A stretch of DNA of 54,072 bases from Oscillospiraceae bacterium (GTDB lineage Bacteria > Bacillota > Clostridia > Oscillospirales > CAG-272): NCBI GenBank assembly GCA_015063745.1, contig SVTO01000012.1:1-54072 (forward strand), in the 5' to 3' direction. Of this stretch, positions 33,213 through 42,013 are shown in pieces (position 1 is the first letter of the stretch; every line of letters starts with the position of its first letter). The position numbers and the translations under genes are program-made. Under the pieces are notes generated by a model. The model was given only the letters and a program-made list of their open reading frames with translations, did not search any database and had not been told where the DNA came from.

Positions 33213-33570
33213 GTGGGATATAGTTCATTTTGAACTGTAAGACAACCGTCCCACTCTCCGAGAATTTCTCAGGCGAGAAATTCTCCAAAGATGGTACCGT
33301 GGTTGGTGGGGATATAGTTCATTTTGAACTGTAAGTAAACCGTCCCACTCTCCGAGAATTTCTCAGGCGAGAAATTCTCCAAAGATGGTACCGTGGTTGG
33401 TGGGGATATAGTTCATTTTGAACTGTAAGACAACCGTCCCACTCTCCGAGAATTTCTCAGGCGAGAAATTCTCCAAAGTTGGTACCGGAATTTGGTGAGG
33501 ATGGCTTGAATGGATATAGTTTATTTTGAACTGTAAGTAAACCATCCCACCTCCCGAAAAATCCCCGGAC
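33213..33570. repeat. 94-bp tandem repeat array with nested hairpins
   Basis: Three contiguous near-identical units begin at 33216, 33310 and 33404 (period 94), then a shortened, diverged fourth unit begins at 33512 after a 14-nt longer third copy. Every full unit has a 4-bp hairpin GTTC/GAAC within GGATATAGTTCATTTTGAAC, an 11-bp perfect stem GAGAATTTCTC/GAGAAATTCTC with an AGGC loop, and a GGTACC palindrome flanked by CCAA/TTGG. A weak outer GTGGGA/TCCCAC pairing can enclose the first hairpin. The array begins 4 nt after the stop at 33209. The unit is not a multiple of three, so it is non-coding. No terminator-like T run is present. Its function is unknown. Confidence 0.85.
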
Positions 33571-33612
33571 AAAAGCGTTGGCAAAAATGTATTGACAGAA
33601 CGGAGAAACAGA

Positions 33613-34323
33613 ATGGATAGCGTAAAAAAGAAAATCCTCGTAGTGGAGGACGAAAAAAAGATTGCCCAGATGCTGGCGTACAATATTAAAAAAGAAGGGT
33701 ACGACTGCACTACGGTGTTCGACGGTGAGTCGGGCCTGACGGAAGCATTGGGCGGCGGTTACGACCTGATCTTACTGGATATCATGCTGCCGCGTATGAA
33801 CGGTTATGAGGTATGCGAAAAAGTGCGTCTGGTCAGTCAGGTGCCGATCATTTTTCTGACCGCTAAGGAGGAAGAAAAGGATAAGATTCTCGGTCTGGAT
33901 ACCGGTGCCGACGATTATGTGACCAAGCCCTTCTCCTTTGCGGAGCTGATGTCCCGAATCCGTGCCAATATCCGCCGCAGTTCCGGTGAAGTGGTGGCGG
34001 AAAAGAAGAGTGCTCAGGATGTGATCTGTATCGGGGAACTGAAGGTGGACAGCAGCCACTACCTGGTGACCAAAAACGACGAACCCATCGAACTGTCCAA
34101 GAAAGACTACGATTTCATCGCTTTCCTGGCCGCCAATGTAGGAAAGGCCTACTCCAGAGAAGTTCTGCTGGAAGAAATCTGGGGTTATGACGACTACTAC
34201 GGCGATATCCGTACTGTGGACGTAACCGTATGCCGGATCCGCAACAAGATTGAGGACGACCCGGCAAAACCGGAATACCTGATGACCAAGCGCGGTGTTG
34301 GCTATTATCTTGCCAGACATTGA
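33613..34323 (+). CDS. OmpR/PhoB-family response regulator (WalR-like)
   Basis: 236 residues from ATG 33613 (GGAG upstream); an in-frame TTG lies 7 codons earlier. The receiver domain has the acidic pocket EDE near residue 12, phosphoacceptor D56 in LLDIMLP, T83 and K105, then a winged-helix DNA-binding domain ending RNKIEDDPAKPEYLMTKRGVGYYL. It regulates transcription, likely in response to cell-envelope state given that it precedes a histidine kinase, two YycH/YycI-like proteins and then murA. The resemblance to WalR is suggestive, not decisive. Confidence 0.93.
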   Translation: MDSVKKKILVVEDEKKIAQMLAYNIKKEGYDCTTVFDGESGLTEALGGGYDLILLDIMLPRMNGYEVCEKVRLVSQVPIIFLTAKEEEKDKILGLDTGADDYVTKPFSFAELMSRIRANIRRSSGEVVAEKKSAQDVICIGELKVDSSHYLVTKNDEPIELSKKDYDFIAFLAANVGKAYSREVLLEEIWGYDDYYGDIRTVDVTVCRIRNKIEDDPAKPEYLMTKRGVGYYLARH

Positions 34324-34352
34324 CGCGGGAATACTGTGACCGGAGATAAGGA

Positions 34353-36182
34353 ATGTTTAAAAGTCTGTATTTTAAGATCGTGCTGATCCTGCTGATATTC
34401 ATTGCGGCAGTCATGTGTGCGGTAGCGGCGATTCTGATGAACGGCGTTACCACGTACTATGTCGATGCATTCGCGGATCAGATGGAAGAGTGCTTCGGGG
34501 ACGACACCATGCTGCGGCAGGAACTGACAGCGGCGGCGGACCGTAAGGAGTATTCTGCGGATATGAAGTCCATTCTCACTTCCTACGGCGGTATTCTGGG
34601 GATTGACCGGTACAGAAACTACTATATCCTCAATCTGGATGCCGAAATGCTGGCCGGATCGGATGCGGAGCTGGGTGCTTCTCTGGAAGTGACGCCGAAC
34701 CTGCTGTCTGCCATCGGCGGTGAGAACAAAAACCGTATCATCAGCGGCACCGAATATGCCGACTGGGCGGTACGGATCGACAACGGCGACAACCATTGCA
34801 TTATTTACGTAAAAGATACGCTGGAAGAAATGAGGGAACTGAACCAGGTGGTATTTTCCATCATTCTGCAGGCCATGGTCATCGGTATTCTGATCGCCAT
34901 CCTTCTTTCCTTCTTCCTTGCCAAAGCCATTACCTCCCCCATCCAGAACCTGACCTACGGTACCCAGCTTGTGGCATCGGGGCGGTTCGATCATGCCATC
35001 GAAGTCAATTCCAGCGACGAGTTGGGTATCCTGACGGAAAACTTCAACCACATGAAGGAACGGCTGAAGGGAACACTGGACGAAGTCTACAGCGAACGGG
35101 AGAAACTGGAAACCATCCTTGCCTGTATGCGTGATGCGGTCATGACCTTCTCCACCGACGGACGGCTTCTGCTGCGGAACAACAGTGCGGCGGAATTGTT
35201 CGGCGATGATCTGAAGCAGGGCAGAATGACGCTGGAGCAGTGCTTTGAAAAACTGGATATTCCTCTGCAGAAGGACGGCAACAGTATCCGTCTGACCTCT
35301 GCGGATGCGGCTGTGGAAAGAACCCGCGACGGTTTTGTTTTCCGCGACCGTATTTTCGGCGACCGCGTATACGACGTCAGCTTCGGGATTATCCGGTATG
35401 CGGAAAAGGGCAGAATGGTGCCCGGCTGCATACTGATCTCCCACGATGTAACCGGCCGTTACGAGCTGGACGAAAGCCGTCGTGAATTTGTGGCCAATGT
35501 ATCCCATGAGCTGCGTACGCCCCTTACCTCCATCAAGGGTGCGGCGGAAACGATTCTCAGCGATAACGAAATGGATGCGGAAACCAGAGAATACTTCCTC
35601 GACAGCTTTATTCTGGCGGAATGTGACCGTATGACCCGTATCGTATCCGACCTGCTGACCCTGTCCCGTCTGGACAACAACCGTACCCAGTGGAACATCG
35701 AGCAGTTCGATATGCATATGCTGCTTCAGCGTCTGGCGGATGTCATGCAGAAGGAATCCAAAGAACATAACCACATCCTGACCCTGCAGGCGGCGGACGT
35801 AACGCCGATCACAGGGGACAAACAGCGTCTGGAACAGGTATTTGTGAATATTCTGTCCAATGCCATCAAGTATACACCCGACGGCGGTAAGATCGATATA
35901 TCCGTCACCGAAGGGAAGAACCGGGTGATCACAACCATCACGGACAACGGTGTGGGTATTCCGGAAAAGGATATCGCCCACCTGTTCGAGAGATTCTACC
36001 GCGTGGAAAAATCCCGTACATCCGATGCGGGCGGCACGGGCCTTGGTCTTGCCATTGCCAAGGAAATCGTGGAAGCCCACGGCGGACGGATATCCGTGCA
36101 GAGCAAGACGGGCGAAGGAACCTCCGTTGTGGTGGAACTGCCCTATGAATGCAGACTGAAATCTACGCATAAAGCGGAATAA
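34353..36182 (+). CDS. Sensor histidine kinase, HAMP-PAS-HisKA (WalK-like)
   Basis: 609 residues. Two membrane helices (about 9-29 and 166-190) enclose an extracytoplasmic sensor; then HAMP (190-245), PAS-like (250-365), HisKA with phospho-acceptor H385 in NVSHELRTPL, and HATPase_c with N503 (LSNAIKY), DNGVGIP at 531 and GTGLGLAI at 561. The architecture matches WalK/VicK. It phosphorylates the upstream regulator. The gene starts 29 nt after it, with AAGGA before the start. Confidence 0.93.
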   Translation: MFKSLYFKIVLILLIFIAAVMCAVAAILMNGVTTYYVDAFADQMEECFGDDTMLRQELTAAADRKEYSADMKSILTSYGGILGIDRYRNYYILNLDAEMLAGSDAELGASLEVTPNLLSAIGGENKNRIISGTEYADWAVRIDNGDNHCIIYVKDTLEEMRELNQVVFSIILQAMVIGILIAILLSFFLAKAITSPIQNLTYGTQLVASGRFDHAIEVNSSDELGILTENFNHMKERLKGTLDEVYSEREKLETILACMRDAVMTFSTDGRLLLRNNSAAELFGDDLKQGRMTLEQCFEKLDIPLQKDGNSIRLTSADAAVERTRDGFVFRDRIFGDRVYDVSFGIIRYAEKGRMVPGCILISHDVTGRYELDESRREFVANVSHELRTPLTSIKGAAETILSDNEMDAETREYFLDSFILAECDRMTRIVSDLLTLSRLDNNRTQWNIEQFDMHMLLQRLADVMQKESKEHNHILTLQAADVTPITGDKQRLEQVFVNILSNAIKYTPDGGKIDISVTEGKNRVITTITDNGVGIPEKDIAHLFERFYRVEKSRTSDAGGTGLGLAIAKEIVEAHGGRISVQSKTGEGTSVVVELPYECRLKSTHKAE

Positions 36183-36188
36183 CAGATT

Positions 36189-37577
36189 ATGGAACATAAG
36201 ATCAAAAAAGAAAAAGGCACCACAGCTCTGGCCATTGCCGTGGCACTGTGCACACTGCTTCTGCTGACGCTGATGACGGTAACGGTCATCCTGACCAGTG
36301 CGATCAGCGGAAGCCTGAACAGCCGTGCCCCTCTTGATCCTTCCGTACTGCTTTCGGAAGAAGAGGGCAGTGCGGTTTCCATCCGGAACAGTATTATCCC
36401 GGCCTTTATCGGTATCGGGACGGAAGACAGCCGCAAAGGCATTTCCGTCGGGGACAATGTGGTCAATGAACTGTACGGTCAGCTTTTGCCCTGTCTGGTA
36501 CACGGTCTGCGGACACAGCCTGCGGAGATGACGGAGGCCGACTGGGAAAAGGCCATGAGTACCTATCCCTATGTGTTCGTGCAGTACCACGGGCCCATGC
36601 CCATTGAGTTTCTGCAGGCATCCGGTGCTGCGGAAGGCGAGGAAATGCCGGTGGGCGATACGACTCTGCTGACAGAATCCCTGTTCTTCCTGCCGGACAG
36701 AATCGGCGGCATGAAGCTGCTGGTGAAAACCACGGACGGTACGGTACTGCAGTATACCTGTGACCCGGCGGAGAGGGAAAAGTATCCTTCTCTGGAAACC
36801 CTTACGGAATGGGTGCAGAATTTCCCCGGCAACTTCTACCGTTTCTCTCTGCAGAACAGCGGTGAACGGACGGAACCGGTTTTCTTGGAGCGTATCCGCG
36901 TGCAGAATATCTCCATGGCGGAGGGCAATCTGGATATTACGGATACCGGCAACCCCCATATGGTCCGTTTCCTGCGCTTCCTGGATTTCAATCCGGACAA
37001 ACTGGCGGGACACACGGAAGCGGACGGCACCAAAGTATTTGTGGAAACCCACGGCGTTCTCCAGTATCGCGGCAACCTGTGCCGGTATACGGCCTCTGCG
37101 GACGGCGGTGTATCTCTGAACAGCGTGATCGGTTACAGGGAATACGAATCGGCGTGCGACATTGTCCGTGCCGCATGGACCATTGCCCAGCGTCTGCGCA
37201 GTGCAACCCAGTATTATCAGGGCGGGGAAGCCGATATGCTTCTGACAGCCTGCACTACCGATGCGGAATCGACAACCCTGATATTTTCCTATATGTATGA
37301 CAATCTGCTGTTCAGTAACTGTGAACCGGCTCTGGTGATAACGGTTTCGGCAGACCACCGTATTCTTTCCCTGCAGTTTTCCGCTGTTGCCGCAATGGGT
37401 TGGGGGGAATACAGAACGGTTTATACGGAATCCGGTGTACAGGATCAGAAGCATGAAGCGGAGGACAGTATGATTCTGACCTATCCGGCAGATTCATATG
37501 ATGAAGCCGTTTTCCCTCTGTGGACGGAATATACCCGGAAGGGAACCTATACCAATATTGGAGATTTCAAACGGTAA
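36189..37577 (+). CDS. YycH-like membrane-anchored regulatory protein
   Basis: 462 residues, 6 nt after the kinase stop. A short cytoplasmic tail (MEHKIKKEKG) precedes one strong membrane helix (about 13-35) and a large extracytoplasmic region of mixed alpha/beta character with no enzymatic motif. Position and architecture match YycH, which with YycI tunes WalK activity in Bacillus. Sequence similarity is weak and I call it by context. It could alternatively be an unrelated extracytoplasmic protein. Confidence 0.6.
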   Translation: MEHKIKKEKGTTALAIAVALCTLLLLTLMTVTVILTSAISGSLNSRAPLDPSVLLSEEEGSAVSIRNSIIPAFIGIGTEDSRKGISVGDNVVNELYGQLLPCLVHGLRTQPAEMTEADWEKAMSTYPYVFVQYHGPMPIEFLQASGAAEGEEMPVGDTTLLTESLFFLPDRIGGMKLLVKTTDGTVLQYTCDPAEREKYPSLETLTEWVQNFPGNFYRFSLQNSGERTEPVFLERIRVQNISMAEGNLDITDTGNPHMVRFLRFLDFNPDKLAGHTEADGTKVFVETHGVLQYRGNLCRYTASADGGVSLNSVIGYREYESACDIVRAAWTIAQRLRSATQYYQGGEADMLLTACTTDAESTTLIFSYMYDNLLFSNCEPALVITVSADHRILSLQFSAVAAMGWGEYRTVYTESGVQDQKHEAEDSMILTYPADSYDEAVFPLWTEYTRKGTYTNIGDFKR

Positions 37578-37634
37578 GTATATCTGCATCAGTATACAAA
37601 AAGTTTTGCCGTGCTGTACGGCGTAGGAGGTTAT

Positions 37635-38573
37635 ATGCGGCAGAGAAGGGTAATGATCGTGCTGATCTGTATTCTGGCGGCAGCCATTTGTATTGTTGCC
37701 GTGAATCTGATCGTTCTGCACCATAAAGTGAATACCATACCCGAGCAGGCAGTGACCGACCTCTGTGCGGCATTGGCGGAGGACGGCATTGCTTTGGATC
37801 CGGAACTTGTATCCCGTAAGAAAACGGACGGGATTATCTACATGGGTTCGGGCGATTCCTACGGGGAGAATGTGGCTGTTCTGCTGTGCGGAAGCCCGAT
37901 CCGTTCGTCCTATGTGATCCCCGATGGTATTCTGTTTGAACACCGGAACGGCAGGGTCACGGAATTCATGTCGGACTTCTCCTTCCGTTACCGTGCGGTC
38001 GGCGTCAACTGGACCCTGACGGAAGATTTCGTCTACGACACCTTTACCGCCGGTATGCGCGGACTGGATACCGATGGGGAATACGCCAAAATCGCAGCGA
38101 AATTCCTGGAAAGAGGGGACAGTGCTTTTGAAGGCGGTCCCACAGCCCCTCAGGCAGGTATCCGGGTGGAAGCGGTCAGACAGGCGGAGGACGGCATCGT
38201 ATACGTACGGTGTGTACGCCTGATGGACGGCATGGAAATCAACGGAAACGAAGTGATCTGTGTGATCCGGGGGGAGACGGTGACGGAAGCGGCCGGAGAA
38301 TGGTGTTTCCTGACCTTCGGTGAAGCCTGGCAGGCACAACTTTCGGATATTACGAATATCCTGTTTACGATGAAACGTGATATCCGGGATATTACGGGAG
38401 ATGCACAGGAGATACGGATCCGTGATGTCAGCCGCTGTTATTCCCTGTATTTTCTCAGCGGAGACGACGGATTCTGCCTGATTCCCTGCGTAAAAATATC
38501 CGCTGAACCCTATGGAATACTGGTGTATAACGCATTGAATGGTACATTGTACACAACAATCAGTGAGAAATAA
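37635..38573 (+). CDS. YycI-like membrane-anchored regulatory protein
   Basis: 312 residues from ATG 37635 (TAGGAGG). One N-terminal membrane helix (about 6-26) is followed by LHHKVNTIPEQAVTDLCAAL and an extracytoplasmic region without catalytic motifs. As the fourth gene after a WalR/WalK-like pair and the YycH-like gene, it occupies the yycI position of walRK-yycHI operons. The match is contextual; the sequence alone would not suffice. Confidence 0.6.
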   Translation: MRQRRVMIVLICILAAAICIVAVNLIVLHHKVNTIPEQAVTDLCAALAEDGIALDPELVSRKKTDGIIYMGSGDSYGENVAVLLCGSPIRSSYVIPDGILFEHRNGRVTEFMSDFSFRYRAVGVNWTLTEDFVYDTFTAGMRGLDTDGEYAKIAAKFLERGDSAFEGGPTAPQAGIRVEAVRQAEDGIVYVRCVRLMDGMEINGNEVICVIRGETVTEAAGEWCFLTFGEAWQAQLSDITNILFTMKRDIRDITGDAQEIRIRDVSRCYSLYFLSGDDGFCLIPCVKISAEPYGILVYNALNGTLYTTISEK

Positions 38574-38811
38574 GCGGAAATAATCGGTAAAAATATCAAT
38601 TTGTATGAAATATGTGAAAATCCTTAAAAAAACTCTTCCAATTTTTGAAATAAACTGTTATAATATTAAGAGGTTAATCTGGTGCATTGTCTGAACAGAT
38701 CGTGTGCCGGGTACAAAAATACAGTATTATACGATTCCCGCGGTTTTCAAGTGAGCCGGTCGGTGGATGCACATAATCATAGATACTCCAAAGAAAGGCA
38801 CGGTACTGTGA
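38574..38811 (+). promoter_or_regulatory. Intergenic leader with murA promoter (38636-38664)
   Basis: TATAAT at 38659-38664 with a weak -35 TTCCAA 17 bp upstream. The implied leader of about 140 nt is unusually long for this window and contains only small hairpins (TCTGAACAGA) and no riboswitch I recognise. Confidence 0.55.
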
Positions 38812-40101
38812 ATGGAGAAAATCCTGGTGCGTGGAGGCGTGCCGCTAATGGGAAGCGTTGAGGTCAGCGGCTTCAAGAATGCGGCTCTTCCGATCATCTA
38901 CGCGTGTGCCCTGGTTCCGGGCAAGTGCGTACTCGAAAACATACCGAATATCAGAGACATTCAGTGCTCTTTTGAAATACTGAAAGGCATGGGCGCCAGT
39001 GTACGTATGCTGGACCGTACTACCTACGAGGTGGACTGTACCGATCTGAGACCCGGTACCGCCAAGTATGAACTGGTCCGCAAACTGCGCGGTTCCTATT
39101 ATCTGCTGGGCGCGGAATTCGGCCGTTTCGGTAAGGCTAAGGTCGGTTTCCCCGGCGGATGCGATTTTGGTGTTCGTCCCATCGACCAGCATATCAAGGG
39201 CTTTGAAGCACTGGGCGGTGTTGTGAATACCGAAGGCGGTTATATCGAAATCGATTCCGAAAACGGTGTAAACGGCACAACCATCTATTTTGACGTATCC
39301 AGCGTAGGCGCGACCATCAATATCATGATTGCCGCCGCAACCGGAAAGGGCATCACCCTCATTGACAACGCAGCAAAAGAACCCCACGTGGTGGACTGTG
39401 CCAACTTCCTGAATACCTGCGGTGCAAACATCAGCGGTGCCGGTTCCGATATGATCCGTATCAAGGGCGTACCTGAGCTCCACGGCTGTTCCTACGCCAT
39501 CATTCCCGATATGATCGAAGCGGGGTCCTTCATGGTAGCCACAGCGGCAACCGGCGGTTCCGTTCGTATCAATAACGTAATCCCCAAGCATCTGGAATCC
39601 ATCACCGCAAAGCTCTTGGAAGTGGGTGCGGAAGTGGAAGAATTTGACGATGCCGTTCATGTAACCGCACCGGATAAGCTTCGTAAGACGAGTGTCAAAA
39701 CACTGCCTTACCCCGGTTTTCCCACGGATATGCATCCCCAGATGTGTGCCATGCTGTGCAAAGCGGAAGGCGTCAGCTCCATCAACGAAAGCATTTACGA
39801 AAACCGTTTCCGTTATGTGGAAGAGCTGAAGCGTATGGGCGCAAAGATCAAGGTGGACGGACGGATTGTGTCCATCGAAGGCGGTCAGCCTCTGTCTGCG
39901 GCTCCTGTAGTGGCAACGGACCTGCGCGGCGGTATTGCCGTGATGATTGCGGCACTGATGTGTGAAGGCCAGACCGAGATCGGCGAGTGCCGGCTGATTG
40001 AAAGAGGATACGACGATATCTGCGGTAAGCTGAGAGGCCTCGGCGCGGATATCCGCAAGGTGGACTGTCCCGAACCGGTGGTCACCAAGAAAGCCAACTG
40101 A
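38812..40101 (+). CDS. murA: UDP-N-acetylglucosamine 1-carboxyvinyltransferase
   Basis: 429 residues. MurA transfers enolpyruvate from PEP to UDP-GlcNAc, the first committed step of peptidoglycan synthesis. The conserved GFKNAALPI (K22, N23) and the active-site loop FPGGCDFGVRPID (C117, the fosfomycin-alkylated cysteine) are intact, and the length is normal. The start is set by ATG 38812 with AAAGG upstream. It follows the WalRK-like operon but has its own promoter, placing cell-wall precursor synthesis next to envelope sensing. Confidence 0.96.
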   Translation: MEKILVRGGVPLMGSVEVSGFKNAALPIIYACALVPGKCVLENIPNIRDIQCSFEILKGMGASVRMLDRTTYEVDCTDLRPGTAKYELVRKLRGSYYLLGAEFGRFGKAKVGFPGGCDFGVRPIDQHIKGFEALGGVVNTEGGYIEIDSENGVNGTTIYFDVSSVGATINIMIAAATGKGITLIDNAAKEPHVVDCANFLNTCGANISGAGSDMIRIKGVPELHGCSYAIIPDMIEAGSFMVATAATGGSVRINNVIPKHLESITAKLLEVGAEVEEFDDAVHVTAPDKLRKTSVKTLPYPGFPTDMHPQMCAMLCKAEGVSSINESIYENRFRYVEELKRMGAKIKVDGRIVSIEGGQPLSAAPVVATDLRGGIAVMIAALMCEGQTEIGECRLIERGYDDICGKLRGLGADIRKVDCPEPVVTKKAN

Positions 40102-40173
40102 CGTATTATGTATAAAATAAACCGGATCGCGGGAGAATACTAAAAGCCCTGTCCGGCTGCGGAGGAATAAAAA

Positions 40174-40377
40174 ATGAAAGTTACCAAAGAAACCATTATC
40201 GGTGATATCATCGATTTCGACGAAGACTGCAGTGAGATCTTCCTGGAAGCGGGTATGCACTGCCTGGATTGCCCTGTATCCCGCAGCGAATGCATCGAGG
40301 ATGCCTGCGATGTTCACGGTATCGATGCCGATGAACTGATCGCAAAGCTGAATGCATATTTCGAATCCAAGAAATAA
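40174..40377 (+). CDS. DUF1858 small redox protein
   Basis: 67 residues. The N-terminal IGDIIDFD segment and the HCLDCPVSRSECIEDAC cysteine-rich middle (with a CxxC) match DUF1858, a small domain seen alone or fused to hybrid-cluster and other anaerobic redox proteins. It probably forms a redox-active disulfide; the partner is unknown. GGAGGAAT lies just upstream. Monocistronic or co-transcribed with murA. Confidence 0.88.
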   Translation: MKVTKETIIGDIIDFDEDCSEIFLEAGMHCLDCPVSRSECIEDACDVHGIDADELIAKLNAYFESKK

Positions 40378-40386
40378 ACCAAAAAC

Positions 40387-40423
40387 AAAATGTGGCGATC
40401 CGTAATGCGGTTCGTCATTTTTT
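40387..40423. terminator. Probable terminator after the DUF1858 gene
   Basis: AAAATG...CCG / CGG...CATTTTTT stem with two internal mismatches and a T6 tail, just before trmK. The imperfect stem makes partial read-through plausible. Confidence 0.5.
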
Positions 40424-40444
40424 GTGTACGGACAGAGGGACAAT

Positions 40445-41164
40445 ATGATGACGGAAACAGAAAAAACAAGCAGATGCCCGGTACTGGATGACAGACTATC
40501 CACGGCGGCTGCTTACGTGAGACAGGGCGGGGTCGTATGCGACATCGGAACGGACCACGCGTATATTCCCATATATCTTTTGTGCCGCGGCATCTGCAGT
40601 CATGCGGTTGCATCGGACGTAAATGAAGGCCCGTTGGCAAGAGCCAGACAGCATGCCGGCGAATACGGCACAGCGGAAAAGATCGCATTCTACCTCTCCG
40701 ACGGACTGGATACCGTGGAACCGGAAAAGAACGGCGTAACGGATATCTGCATCTGCGGAATGGGCGGAGAACTGACGGCTTCCATTCTGGAAAGAGGTGA
40801 GTATACCCGCCGGGAGAACATTCAGCTGATCCTGCAGCCCATGTCCAGCGCCTACGAACTGAGGACATACTGCACAGCCGCAGGATACAGCATCAGGGAC
40901 GAAAAACTGTGCGAAGCCAACGGGAAAATCTACAGCTGTATGTCCGTGTACTACACCGGGCAGAAGGAAGAATATACCGAAGCGGAACTGCTGCTCGGGA
41001 AACGGAATATCGAGAAAAGAGAACCGTTGTTTGCGGAATATGTCAAGCGGCATCTGGCTTCGCTGGAGAAGAAAATCCGCGGAAGAACGGCGGGCGGACT
41101 GGATATTTCCTACGAAACCGCCCTGCATAGAGAATTGACGGAAATCATCGGTAAGGAAGGATAA
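40445..41164 (+). CDS. trmK: tRNA (adenine(22)-N1)-methyltransferase
   Basis: About 239 residues from ATG 40445 (GAGGG upstream). The SAM-binding motif VVCDIGTDHAYIPIYL and the TrmK-specific ICGMGGELTASIL and LQPMSSAYELRTYC segments are clear. It methylates N1 of A22 in tRNA. It sits 4 nt before the Nif3-like gene, the common trmK-yqfO arrangement in Firmicutes. Confidence 0.95.
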   Translation: MMTETEKTSRCPVLDDRLSTAAAYVRQGGVVCDIGTDHAYIPIYLLCRGICSHAVASDVNEGPLARARQHAGEYGTAEKIAFYLSDGLDTVEPEKNGVTDICICGMGGELTASILERGEYTRRENIQLILQPMSSAYELRTYCTAAGYSIRDEKLCEANGKIYSCMSVYYTGQKEEYTEAELLLGKRNIEKREPLFAEYVKRHLASLEKKIRGRTAGGLDISYETALHRELTEIIGKEG

Positions 41165-41168
41165 AAAT

Positions 41169-41945
41169 ATGAAAATTGCGGAACTGTATGCATTTCTGGA
41201 AGAAAAATATCCGAGAGAACTGTCCTGTTCCTGGGACAACGACGGTATGATGCTCTGCCCGGACCCGGAAGCGGAAACCGGACGGATCCTGATCTGCCTG
41301 GACGCCACGGAATATACACTGAATTACGCAGTTGCCAAGGGCTACAAGACCGTTGTGACCCACCATCCAATGCTGTTCAGAGGACCGAAGTCCATCACAC
41401 CCGGCAATGCGGGCGGCAGACGGATTTTGAAATCCCTGTCCGCCGGAATTACGGTCCTGTCCTACCACACCCGACTGGATGCGGCGGAAGGCGGCGTGAA
41501 CGATACGCTGTGCAGACGGCTGGGCTATACGGCATCGGCATCCTTCGGTGATGCGGAAGCCCCCACGCTGGGACGGATTTTCGAGCTGCCCTTTGCCATT
41601 CCCGCATCCATGATGGCATCCCAGATCTGTGAAAAGCTGGGCTGTCCCTCCGTGCGTCTGAACGGTGACGGCGGAAAAATGGTACAGAGGATCGCAGTAT
41701 GCGGCGGTGACGGAAAGGATTTCATTTTCCCCGCAACGGCGGCAGGAGCGGATCTGTTCCTCACAGGGGATGCCGGATACAATATGGCGCTGGATGCCGC
41801 AGAAGAAGGTCTTGTAACCGTGGAAGCGGGCCATTACCATACGGAAGCACCCGTATGCCATGAACTGGCGGAAGTGATCCGCAGCTTCACAGGCGAGAGA
41901 TGTGCAGTGCTGGAATATGAACCGTACACATCCGTGATCGGATAA
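41169..41945 (+). CDS. Nif3-like dinuclear metal centre protein (YqfO family, short form)
   Basis: 258 residues. The metal ligands are visible in HHPMLFRG (near residue 60) and HTRLDAAEGGVND, plus GHYHTEA near the C-terminus. This is the short form without the PII-like insert of Bacillus YqfO. A hexameric metal-binding protein of unclear biochemical role (GTP cyclohydrolase I-type annotations are unsupported). Co-transcribed with trmK. Confidence 0.93.
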   Translation: MKIAELYAFLEEKYPRELSCSWDNDGMMLCPDPEAETGRILICLDATEYTLNYAVAKGYKTVVTHHPMLFRGPKSITPGNAGGRRILKSLSAGITVLSYHTRLDAAEGGVNDTLCRRLGYTASASFGDAEAPTLGRIFELPFAIPASMMASQICEKLGCPSVRLNGDGGKMVQRIAVCGGDGKDFIFPATAAGADLFLTGDAGYNMALDAAEEGLVTVEAGHYHTEAPVCHELAEVIRSFTGERCAVLEYEPYTSVIG

Positions 41946-41963
41946 ACAGAAAAATGAAAAAAG

Positions 41964-42010
41964 AAACCATCCTGCGTACAGTGCTTTAAAAGCTGTACAA
42001 AGGATGGTTT
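41964..42010. terminator. Bidirectional terminator between Nif3-like and FkbM genes
   Basis: AAACCATCCT/AGGATGGTTT with an inner GTACAG/CTGTAC stem. On the minus strand it runs into a T-rich tract (cttttttcattttt), serving the FkbM gene well. Confidence 0.85.
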
Positions 42011-42013
42011 TCC

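Noticed and set aside
33213-33570. CRISPR array interpretation of the repeat region
   Set aside because: The 94-bp units are contiguous and near-identical over their full length, with no unique spacers and no cas genes nearby.
33363-33710. Minus-strand frame of 115 codons through the repeats
   Set aside because: The 94-bp period is not a multiple of three and the frame has no ribosome site; an artefact of repeat sequence.
34305-37454. Open antisense frame of 1049 codons over the histidine kinase and YycH-like genes
   Set aside because: The plus-strand genes have clear domains and ribosome sites; the antisense frame lacks a start signal and known domains and results from codon-usage bias.
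38845-40503. Minus-strand frame of 552 codons opposite murA, DUF1858 and the start of trmK
   Set aside because: All three plus-strand genes are certain; no support for the antisense frame.
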